DNA of 43,278 nucleotides from Acanthamoeba castellanii str. Neff. Lineage: Eukaryota; Discosea; Longamoebia; Acanthamoebidae. A program made the position numbers and the translations under genes. The stretch spans positions 48,454 through 91,731 of the forward strand of contig NW_004457245.1 in the NCBI RefSeq assembly GCF_000313135.1. The letters run 5' to 3'. Shown here one piece after another: positions 29,377 to 39,436 of the stretch (position 1 is the first letter of the stretch; each line of letters begins with the position of its first letter). The notes under the pieces were generated by a model that was given only the letters and a program-made list of their open reading frames with translations, was not told the DNA's origin and did not search any database.

Positions 29377-31614
29377 TCACTTGAGCTGGGCGTGGCCTTT
29401 GGCCTTGATGTGCTGGAAGAGCTTGTTGCGGGTGGGGAACTCCTCGCCGCACACCCCGCATCGCTCCTCGTCCTCCTCGGCCGCCGCCGCTTTCCGCCCT
29501 CGACCCTTGGCGGCGGCCTTGCCCTTGGCGCCGCCTCGTCGCGCTCCTCGCGTGTTGATGTCTTCATCGTCGTCATCGTCGTCTCGAGCAACAGCCGCGG
29601 TCGCGGTAGCGGCGGCCTTCTTCATCATCTTCTTCTTCTTGGCATTGGTGAGTGCCGGGGCCGGCTTCGTCGTCGCGCTGTCATCGGTGGCGTCTTCGCT
29701 GTCGGCCGCGGGCTTATTGGCCTTCTTGTTGTTGGCGCGTCGTCCGGCCTTCTTGCCGCCTCGCCCGGCCTGCGCGGTGATGATCTGCTCCCGCTCCTGG
29801 CGTCGCTCCTTCCTGCTCTTCCGCCCTCGGCTCAACGCGTCCAGGTCCTCCTCCTCCTCCTCTTCATCTTCTTGTTTGACGTCGGCATCTTCATCGGCTC
29901 CTTCATTAGATGGTGCAGTCTCGTCCACGGCGTCTTCCTCATCGTCGTCATCCACACTCTTGTTGCTCTTCTTCTTGTTGTTCTTCTTGTTGACGACGGC
30001 CGTGGCGACGGGCGGCTTGGCTGCTCCTTTCTTGCGTCCCTTCCGTCCCTTCTTCTGCTGCGGCTCCTCCTCCTCTTCCCCCGCGGCCTCACCGCCGTCC
30101 TCGTCCTCGAGGAGCACGTCGAATCGCGAGGTGGCTGCAACCGCCACTTCCTCCTCTTCCTCCTCTTCTTCGTCCTCCTCTTCTTCCTCCTTGTTCTCGT
30201 CTTCGCCCGCCTCTGGCTCAGCGTCTTCCTGAGCATCGGCATCTTCTGTCTCGCCGGCCTCCTCCACCACCGCTTCCTCGGCCTCCTCCGCCACCTCCTC
30301 ATCTCCATTTCCTGTTTCTCCTTCTTCGGCGGCCAGGTCTTCCTCCATCAGTTGATCGGCGAAGGCCTGCACGCTCTGAAGATGCTTCTTGGACTTCTCG
30401 TGGTTCTGCCACGCCTTATCGGACTTGAAGTTCTGTGTGGTGGTGTGAGCTCGATAAGTGACAGCCCAGTTGCGTGATGATTGGAGATCACAAACGCACA
30501 CACACACACACACACACGACACAAGCGCTGCCACGCACCTTGTTGCAGTAGGCACAGAAGATGTGTCGATTTGATTCGTCCTCGTCCTCGCCTCCCTCGA
30601 ACTCGCGTAGGGTCTCTTCGAGCAGGGCATCGTCCTCGTCGCCAACGCCGTTCTCCTCTTCCTGGGCCGCGAGCTCTGCCTGTAGTCGCTTCATGCGCTC
30701 CTGCTTCTCGCGCTCCTGCTCCCTCTTTCGCTCGGCCGCTCGCTCGGCCTCCTCCTGCTTGCGCCGCACCACCTCCTTCATGTGCTCGCTCACTCGCCTA
30801 TCGCGCTTCTTGATGTAGTCCACCAGGTGCTTCACGTTGTCGTTGAAGGCACGCTTGGCCTTGTCCCGCTCCTTCTTGTTCTCCTTTTCCATCGCTCGCT
30901 TCATCCGCCTGCAGAGAGCAAAATAAACAAATAAAGTGAAATAAGCAAAGATCGCGCTACGCCAAATCAATTGTAAAGAAATGAAAGTTGAATGGAGAGA
31001 GAGAGAGAGCAGTGTTGAGAAGGTAAGGAAGGGTACCGGCCATCGGCCTGGGTGGTGTTGTAGCGGTCGCACCAGGCAAAGGTCTTGCGGGTGAAGAAGG
31101 CCTCCCAGTACGAGTAGAATCGGTGGACATCGGCCCATTCGGACTTGGAAGTGCCAAAGGCGGGAGCCTTCTCGCTCTTGGAGCCGCCTTCTGCCTTCGG
31201 TGGCGCGTAGGTGTCCTCCTCTTCATCGAGGGTGGTGAACAGGCGGCCGTAGACCCCGTAGAAGCCATCCTCGTCATCTCCAAAACCGCGGAAGCAGCTG
31301 GCGTTGAAGTAGGGCCATATGTTCACACCCTCGTGGTGCATGGCGCCCTCGCCCTCCATAGTGCCATCGCCGCCGCGCAAAATCGATTCTCGATGCGAAT
31401 CGTACCAGGAGCGCTCCTGCGGATCGTTGAGCACAGCATACGCGCCCTGGATCTCTTGGAACTTGCGATGGGCCTCCTCTTGCTGATCCATGATCTTGTC
31501 CGGATGCCATTTGAGCGCCAATTTTCGATAGGCCGTCTTCAGTTCGTCAGCGGTGGCCGTGCGCTCGACCCCCAGAACCTCGTAGTGGCACCTCATCGCT
31601 TGCCGTGCCGCCAT
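29377..31614 (-). CDS. DNAJC21: DNAJC21 / JJJ1-type co-chaperone (J domain and two C2H2 fingers)
   Basis: Three exons (minus): 31614-31037, 30908-30539, 30432-29377; 667 residues. Residues about 8-75 form a J domain: HYEVLGVERTATADELKTAY, WHPDK with the HPD motif intact, and DPQERSWYDSHR. Then comes the family-specific WPYF-A-CFRGF and FYSYWEAFFTRKTFAWCDRY. A charged basic helix follows (MKRAMEKENKKERDKAKRAF). The first C2H2 finger FCAYCNKNFKSDKAWQNHEK spans intron 2. After a very long acidic and Lys-rich low-complexity region, the second finger (CGVCGEEFPTRNKLFQHIK) closes the protein. Yeast Jjj1 works with Hsp70 to release Arx1 from pre-60S ribosomal subunits in the cytosol; the same role is inferred. 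The gene is divergent from VPS41. Confidence 0.92.
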
Positions 31615-31788
31615 CGCTTCCAGAATTCAATCGATGCAGTTCTGAAATGAGATTCCCGCGCCAATCGCAGAAGATCTGGCCAGGCGCGTGCCTTAAATTC
31701 CATTCTACAAATTCCACGTTCGAAAATGCCAAAGAAAATGTGAAATGATCAAATAAACATTACCGCACTCGATCGTGGGAAAGCGAAG
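31615..31788. promoter_or_regulatory. Short divergent promoter, DNAJC21 / VPS41
   Basis: 174 bp between the two ATGs (31614 minus, 31789 plus), lower in GC than the exons. Inferred bidirectional promoter; no specific element is recognised. Confidence 0.4.
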
Positions 31789-34700
31789 ATGAAGCAGGGT
31801 GCGCGGCCGGGAGAAGACAAAGAAGAGGTCTATGAAGAGGGCGAGGACGAGTCCGACGAGGAGGATGAGGGCGAAGATGAAGAGCCCAAGCTTAAATATC
31901 AACGGCTGGGCTTCAGCGTGCTCGAAATTTTGAAGGACGATTCCGCTACGTGCATGCACGTACATGAAAAATTTCTGGTTCGCTCCTACTCCTTGCCGCG
32001 CTCGCTTGCTGAAGGATTATCTCGTTCAATTTTTTCGTTTTTAATAAATAGCGATTAATAGATTGTATTTTGGACTGCGGCATTGGCGCAATGTTATGAT
32101 TGTATGAAACTGCCATGCTTTGGGTGTTAATGCATTTAATTAGATTGTCTTCAAGCACTCTTGCTCTTGATTTGCTTCGCCTTTGGTGGCTGATTTTGGA
32201 TCGGGCAGACGCTGGGCACGAGGACGGGCATGGTGTACCTGCTGGACTTCACCGGGAACATGATCAAGAAGTACTCCAACCACTCGGCTGCGGTGAACGA
32301 GATCTCCATCGACGAGACCGGCGAATACCTGGCCTCCTGCTCCGATGACGGTGCCTTCACCTTCCCCCTTCCCCTTCGTGTTGCGTGTCGTGTCGCATTA
32401 CATGGGCATCAGCCAAGGGGGCGAACGTAGTATTGTTCAAGGCCTACCTGCCATGATGCCCTAGATTCCTTCTTCTTCTTCCATCACTTCTCTCGTCGAC
32501 GCGCGTACCGGCACGACACTCACTCACATGCGCGAGTGCTGTACCCGGGTGCAGGGCGAGTGGTGATTCATGGCCTCTACTCGAACGAGATGGTCGAGTT
32601 TGCCTACCGGTCGCCCATCCTGAGCGTGGCGCTGGATCCCCACTACGCGCGGTCTAAGAAGCGCTCGTTCGCCTGTGGCGGCCGAGCCGGTAGTCTCGTC
32701 CTCAACGTCAAGGGTACACCCCGGCCTTCTTGTGCGCATTGATGGTGGTGTGGCGGTGCCTTGGTGCAGCCCTCACGTTTGCTGGTGTGCGTGTGTGGTG
32801 GTGCGTGTGCGTGTGCAACAGGGTTCTTTCGATCATCGAACAACGTCATTCACGCTGCCGAAGGTCCCATCTACGCCATAGCGTGGTGCGGCTCGTTGAT
32901 CGCTTGGGCCAATGACATCGGTACGCATAGATCTCAATTTCAAGCTCACACATTGTGCGACGCACCGCACAGCCATGACTCACTTCGGCTGACCCACGCG
33001 CCCACAGGAGTGAAAATCTACGACGTGAACACGGAGCAGCGGATCACCTTCATCGACCGACCAAAGGGAAGTCCCAAGGCTGATCTGTACCGCTGCAGCC
33101 TCTGTTGGGAAGACCCACACACGCTTCTCATCGGTTGGGCCGACATGGTCAGAATCGCTGTCATTAAGGCACGTAACCCTCCTCTTCCACTGATCCAAAT
33201 GGTGGCGGCGGCAGCAGCCATGCGATCGAGGTGCTGACCTCGTACCACAGGAACGAGTGGAGCACACCCTGCCCACAGCAGCACCCACGCGCTACGTCGA
33301 AATCGCTGAAGAGTACTCCGCACCTCAGACCACTGGGGCGCACTTGATCGACGAGCGTATTGTTGATGAGGTCACACACACCACACGTTGCATGACGCAC
33401 CACCAGGTTCCAGACGACAGACTATTTCGTGTGTGGAATCGCTCCGTTTGGGGAGTACCTGTGCCTGCTGGCCTACATCGAGGAGGAAGAGAACGGACGC
33501 AAGGTTCCTCAGCCACCGGAGCTCCGAATCATCACCCGGCACAACGAGGAGGTCTCCTCCGACGCGCTCACGTACGTCTCTCGCGCGACGCCACTCGCAC
33601 ACAACATTTTTAACATTTTTCACGTGAAATGTTTTGCGTTTGCATTTCGAAAAACGTTCTGCAAACTTAGGATTCATGGCTACGAATCGTACAAGGCCAC
33701 TTCGTACCGCCTCGACCACCTGGCGAGCGAGTCGCTCTTCTACATCGTGTCGCCCAAGGACATCGTCCTCGTACGTCCCCGAACGCTGGGTTTGCCATCC
33801 ACTACCGCTCACGTCTCGACACACACACACCGCACGCACGCACGCACGCACGCGCAACAGGCAAAGCCGAGGGACTTGGACGACCACATCGCGTGGCTTA
33901 TCGATCCCTATCGTGCGCGGTACGAAGAGGCCCTCCAAGCCGCGGAGGCCAACGAAGCGCAACTGCTGCGGCACAGGCTCATCGACATCGGTGCCTCTCC
34001 CCCCCGGACCCTCCTAACTTTAGCTGCATTTATCAGATCTGACGTATGTCGTGTGTGTGTGTCGTGTGTCGTGTGTGTGTGCAGGTGAGAAGTATCTGAA
34101 CCATCTGTTGGAGAAAGGCGAGGTGGCCAAGGCAGCCGAGCTGTCGCCAAAGATTCTCAAGCGGGACGGTGCCCTGTGGGAGAAGTGGATCATCGAATTC
34201 GCTCGCCGGCGGGAACTCAAGGTACTATGCGCGGCCATACACGACACGACGCACACGACATACACAGCGTTGACGTGTGATGAACGTGTGCGTGTGATTC
34301 AGGAAATTGGAGCGTACATTCCGATCGCCAACCCACAGCTCAAGGACTACGTGTACGAGATGGTGCTCAATCACTACCTTCGGCACGACCACAAGGGCTT
34401 CTACAACCTCATCACCGAGTGGCCGCACACCATCTACAACATCCAAAACCTCATCACCACCGTTCAAGAGCGCGTCAAGGAAACCACCGACATTCAGCTC
34501 ATGGACGCCCTCGCCACCTTGTACGCGCCTACTCCTTCATTTCTTTCTTTCTTGCTATTTCAGTTTCTTTTCTTTTCTATGTTTATTTTATTTGATAACG
34601 AATCACTTTGTTCGCTCGTCCAGGTACACATACGACCAACAGTTCGACAAGACACTCCATATTTATTTGCGCCTCAAGCGGCCTCATGCCTTCGACCTCA

Positions 34701-36475
34701 TTGGTACGCACACGCACACGCACACGCACACGCACACGCACACGCACACGCACACGCACACGCACACGCACACGCACACGCACACGCACACGCACACGCA
34801 CACGCACACGCACACGCACACGCGGTCGTGCTTACGAGTTTCGTCTCCCATCAGGCAAGTACAATTTGTTCCACGCGATCCAGGACAAGGTGCTCCTGCT
34901 CATCGAGTGCGACCAGGATCGGGCCATCAAACTCTTTGTCGACAACGTGGACAAGGTTCCCGTACGTACTCTCTCCATCTCGCCCCATTTCCGGCTCGCC
35001 TCCAACGCGTCTGCTAACCCGCCGCCGCCGCTGCCGCTGCGGCTGGGTGTAAACAGGTCAAGACCGTGGTTCAGCAACTGAACGACACCCCGCGAATCCA
35101 GCACGCCTATCTCCACGCCCTCTTCACCAAAGGTTTGCCCGTTCTTCTTTGCTCGTTCCCCTGACTCAGAGGAAAGGTGAGCCTTGGCCTGGTAGATTGA
35201 CGCGCGTGTGGGGTCTTACAGATCCCCATCTCGGCGAGGAGTACACGCTGCTCCAGCTGAAGCACTACGCCGAGTACGACTACAAGCAGCTGAAGCCGTT
35301 CCTCATTCAGACCATCTACCCACTCGAAAAGGCCTACAAGATCGTCGAGGAGCGCAAGGTGCTGTGTAGTGTGTGTGTGTGTCATGTGGCGCGTCTCACC
35401 AACTCGTGTATGTGCAGCTCTATCCGGAGATGGTCTACATCTTGGGTCGTATGGGAAACACCAAGGACGCGTTGGACCTCATCATCCAAAAGATCGGCGA
35501 CGTCAAGCAGGCCATCGAGTTCGTGCAGGAGCAGCGGGACGAGGAGCTCTGGGGCGATCTCATCACCCAGTCCATGCGAAACCCCAAGGTACGTCTCCTA
35601 ATTCTTTATGATTTTTATTTTATTTTTATTCACTTTTGTTTATTTGCTTTATTTTCTTATTATTGAAATGATTTGTTGTGTTTCAGTTCGTGTCGGGGCT
35701 TCTGGAGCACATCGGAGCGTTCGAGGCGGTGAACCCGCTCGACCTCATCCGTAGGATCCCCAACGGAATGGCCATCGAGGGTCTGCGCGACCGTCTCGTG
35801 AAGATCATTTCCGATTACAACCTCCAGGTGACCGTCATTTCGTCTCTCACAAAAGTATCACAAAAGCTACACACACACACTAACGCGCGCGTTGCTTGTC
35901 GTGCGTGTCGTGTGCGATCTGTTAACAGATGTCGCTGCGAGAAGGGTGCAACACAATCCTGAAGGCAGATTGCGTGGACCTCATGGACCGGTTGTACGGC
36001 GGACAGCGGCGGGCGGTGTCGGTGTCGCCCGACATGCACTGCGCGCTGTGCTCGGGTGTCATCATCCCGACCTCGGTCAAGGACGCCGGCGACGTGGTGG
36101 CCTTCTTCTGCAACCACGGCTACCACACCCGGTGCCTCAAGCTCGCCATCCACACGGCCCGAGGCGGCGGCATCAACAACAACAGCAACGCCGACACCCG
36201 TCCCGAGGGTAAGTCTCCCACTTCAAACCAAGTCCTTGTGTGTGTGTCGCAATGACTAACTGCACACGCACGACACGCAACGCGCAGGTACGGTGGAAAA
36301 TTTGTCGTACAACAGCATCAGGGCGGCGGAGCGGGAGATGTTGAACGAGGAGAACCTGGCGGCGCTGCGAGGCGGGCAGCTGGTGTGCATCATCTGCCAC
36401 CACAACAAGGTCAAGGAGCTCAAGCAACGACAACAGAAACAGCAGGCGGCCCCCAAGGATGATTGGGCCTATTAG
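31789..36475 (+). CDS. VPS41: VPS41, HOPS tethering complex subunit
   Basis: Links late endosomes/lysosomes for fusion through Rab7-type GTPases. Nineteen exons, 930 residues: 31789-31977, 32209-32350, 32555-32713, 32822-32920, 33008-33168, 33251-33370, 33414-33571, 33671-33770, 33861-33990, 34085-34221, 34303-34520, 34624-34703, 34855-34961, 35057-35132, 35222-35358, 35418-35588, 35687-35827, 35929-36208, 36288-36475. An acidic N-terminus (EEVYEEGEDESDEEDEGED) leads into a WD-like beta-propeller (about 40-400): LGTRTGMVYLLDF, SIDETGEYLASCSDDG, VNVIHAAEGPIYAIAW-like repeats. ESLFYIVSPKDIVLAKPRD is typical of VPS41. A helical clathrin-heavy-chain-repeat region follows (KYNLFHAIQDKVLLLIECD). 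The end is a RING-like finger: CALC, CNHGYHTRC, CIIC. The intron after exon 5 needs a GC donor, and the intron at 33371-33413 is only 43 bp. Confidence 0.93.
34705..34823. repeat. ACGCAC hexamer array, strictly alternating purine-pyrimidine
   Basis: About 20 almost perfect copies of ACGCAC fill most of the 151-bp intron between VPS41 exons 12 and 13. The purine-pyrimidine alternation is unbroken for about 119 bp, a sequence type known to favour Z-DNA. Confidence 0.9.
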
Positions 36476-36623
36476 ACCTTTTCCCGCATTTATCCCGTAT
36501 TTTGTTTTAGGTTGCAAGGTAACAAAGTCGACAAAAAGTCACCGTTCACGTAAATTTCTGACAGGGGTGTATGAATTATTCGCAGGTTTGTGGTTGAGAG
36601 ATTGAATCGTAATTACTTGCGAG

Positions 36624-39048
36624 ATGGATCTGGAGGCGCGGCGCAAGCTGGGTGGATTGATTGACAAGGCTACATCCACGGGCCACCTTTCGTTGGAACC
36701 ACAGCCACTGAGGGTAAATATTCATAAACCTTCGCTAAAACCATTAATTGCAAAATGTACACACGATGCGATCTCACTTTTTTCGACTGGACAATGCCAA
36801 TAGCAAATCAAGGCGATTGCCAAGAAATCAGATGAGAACGTAAAGAGTGCTTTCCATTTTCTGTCGCAGAAGCTCAAGGCCGACAGTTCCGAGGTACGCT
36901 CCGTGCTCTGCTCCCCCTCTCTGTTGCACTTGCCCTCCCCCCAAGAGTCGGGTTGTTTGAGGATGTAGCGCACAAGCACTTGATCTGATCTGCGTGGGTC
37001 CTCTTGATGTGCGCAGGTGCGCTATCTGGCCCTGTTGCTCGTGAATGAGTTCTTCACTCGCTCGGCCTGCTTCCGCGCCCTCCTTATCGACGAGTTCCAG
37101 GTACGGCTTAGCCGCATCTCGCTGTACCACTACTGGCTTGTCAGGTGTGGTGCTGATCATCACACTACACGACGCACACAACACACACAACACACGCAGA
37201 ACTTCCTGGAGCTGGTCGTGGGCACCAAGGTGTACAAGCCGCTGCCGCCGCCCAGCGAACGCGCGGTACAGCTGCGCCAGAAGGGACTCGAGTTCATCGA
37301 GAACTGGCATGAACAATACGGCCACGCCAACAAGCAGGTAATCCTTAAATCAAAGCCTCGTTTGTCGTGTATGTGTGTGTGTGTGTGTGGTCTTCTGATC
37401 TCTTATCTGGAATGCGACCAACAACGACAACAGTTGCGCGTGGGCCACCACTACTTGAAGCACTCGCTGCGCATGCGATTCCCCGAGGTGCGCCTGCAGT
37501 CGGAGATCGCCGAGCGTGAGCGCAGGCAGCGGGAGGAGCAGACGCAGAAGATCCTGCGGGTCAAGTTCGAGCGGGTCAAGAAGGAGATCGACGAGTACGT
37601 GGTCGAGCAGCTGCAGCCTTTCCTGCTTGAGATGGACGGCTGCTTCGACATCCTCATGCCCCGCGACTTCGACGCCGCCGCGGCCTCGGCCTCGATCTCT
37701 GTCGCGTCGGCTGCCGCCCGGGCCAGCTCGACGGAGGGAAAGGGCAAGGAAAAGGCGATCGACGATGGCGATGACGGCGATGAAGTGGGGCTTGAGTGGG
37801 AGTCGGTGCTGGGCGCTGATGAAGATGAGGAGGAGGAGGAAGACGACGAAGAGGTGGACGATGTGTTGCGACGTCACGGCATCGGAAGTGGCGGCGCCTA
37901 CGAGCTCAACATCAGCTTCGACAAGAGCTTCGCGTCGATGATGGACGGCGATGACGGCAACGATGAGGGAGAGGAGGAGCAAGTGCTGGGTGCCAGCGAC
38001 GCGACGAACACGGCGGCGGAGAGGAGAGATGGCGACGCCGAGGTGAGGAAAGAGACCAACAAACCGGTGGTGGATTGCCTGCGTAACGACCTCCGTGCGG
38101 TGACCCGCCGCTACGGCCCGCTCGTCGATGAGTGGTACGATGTGCTCCTCAAGGTCGACTTCCCGCTGCCCGGCACCGACTCGCCGGCCACCGACGACGG
38201 TAAGCGTTCGTGTGCGTGTATGTGTGTGTGTGTGTGTGTCGGTGTTGCTGATTGGCGTCGTGTGGGCAGAGCTGCGGGATGGCGAAAAGCGGCGGGAGAG
38301 GGACCGACTGCTGCGGCAGGTGATCGAGCTCAGGTCGGCCATCTCGGCTGCCGTGCGCAAGTGCGGCGACCTCGGCATCACCGTCGCCGGTGAACCGAAG
38401 CGACCAGCCGCGGGCCTCGACGCCGAGACGGCCGCAGCACACCAGCAGACCGCGACTACGGAGGAGGAGAAGACAAGCACACGGAGAGAGAGCGAAGCGG
38501 GCGAAGAGGACTCAGAAGAAATGACAACAACGACGGCCTCTTCTTCCACTTCTCCCTCTCACCACCACAACAAGCGGACACTGGCCGAGCTGTTCGGTGA
38601 GAGCGACGACGAAGAAAACGATAGAGAAGAGGAGAAGCGGCCAAAGATCGATGACGAAGAAGACGAAGAAGACGAAGAAGAGCTCGAGTTCGAGGAGGTG
38701 AGCATGATCGCAGATGTGGATGACGATGAGGTGGACGTGGAGGCCTTGGACGAGGACCAGACCGACGAGGCGAAGGCCGGCGATGAGAGCATGGTGGCCG
38801 ATTCGCCGGCGCCGGCAACAAGGACACGCAACTTGCTGACGTCATCGCCGTCGCCCTACTCATCGTCGACAGTGCGAACGGCATCGTCGCCCGCAGCCGG
38901 CGAGGCCAAGAAGGCGACGACGAAGAAGAAGAAGGACGACGTCAAGGTGCGCGAGCGGCTGCGCAGGCGGCTGGGCGTCGCCGCCAAGCGTAGGCCGCCG
39001 GTCGTCAAACCCCAAAAGCTCAGCACCCACCGCCCACTACAGCTGTGA
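36624..39048 (+). CDS. UVSSA: UVSSA homologue (UV-stimulated scaffold protein A)
   Basis: Acts in transcription-coupled nucleotide excision repair in the nucleus, bringing TFIIH to stalled RNA polymerase II. Six exons, 648 residues: 36624-36713, 36804-36893, 37017-37100, 37200-37337, 37434-38199, 38270-39048. Residues 1-150 form the VHS/ENTH-like domain: KAIAKKSDENVKSAFHFLSQ, LLVNEFFTRSACFRALLIDE, then LELVVGTKVYKPLPPPSERA and WHEQYGHANKQLRVGHHYLK, all matching the animal protein in order. Further matches: CFDILMPRDFD, VLRRHGIGSGGAYEL and the helix from RNDLRAVTRRYGPLVDEWYD to CGDLGI. The last third is acidic and ends in a basic tail (KVRERLRRRLGVAAKRRPP). The Cys-rich C-terminal DUF2043 domain of animal UVSSA is not found. 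Stop codon is clear. Confidence 0.88.
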
Positions 39049-39436
39049 AGAAGTGTTACACCTGTTGGACATATTCTTTTTGTTTTGTCCCTTTTTTGAT
39101 AAAATAAGTTGAATATTCTGCTTTTATGCGTGGACGGCGTGCGGTGCCCAAATGCTGTTCTGCAAGGCGACCTCAGTGGTATCAACGCGCGTAACTGGCA
39201 TGATGATCAGCCCGTGATCTTGTCGCTCGTACCGGTTCCGTGGGCCAGGCAATGGTGGCGTTGCCAACGCAGCCGCTCGGGCACCTTGGTGCCAGCTCGG
39301 CGCGTTCCGCCGTGTTTTCCCAGGGCTGGTGGCAGGGGTGGCCTGCGGAATTCCCATTGGGACGTGCTGCCAGGTGCTTCTCGAACGACAACGTAACCCT
39401 CTCGTTGTTGTTGGTATTGATTCATAGCCACAAGCC
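39049..39436. promoter_or_regulatory. Intergenic region between UVSSA and the histidine kinase
   Basis: About 390 bp. The first 70 bp are AT-rich and hold the UVSSA 3' end (ataaaataagttg near 39100). From 39120 to 39390 the sequence is GC-rich and open in several frames on both strands, but none gives a recognisable protein or has its own start context. It may be 5' UTR or an upstream intron of the histidine kinase gene, since an acceptor-like ttcatag ends at 39427, just before the ATG at 39437. Confidence 0.35.

Noticed and set aside
29381..30477. Long plus-strand open frames (about 280-360 codons) opposite the DNAJC21 gene
   Set aside because: They are mirror images of the acidic, Lys-rich low-complexity coding exon on the minus strand, giving Leu/Val- or Ser-rich nonsense; no domain or introns fit.
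34307..35052. Frames with long Thr-His, Ala-His or Thr-Arg repeats
   Set aside because: All come from the ACGCAC array in a VPS41 intron read in different frames.
39109..39396. Possible small gene between UVSSA and the hist kinase
   Set aside because: Several overlapping frames on both strands are equally open; none has a recognisable product or codon bias, so it is left as spacer or UTR.
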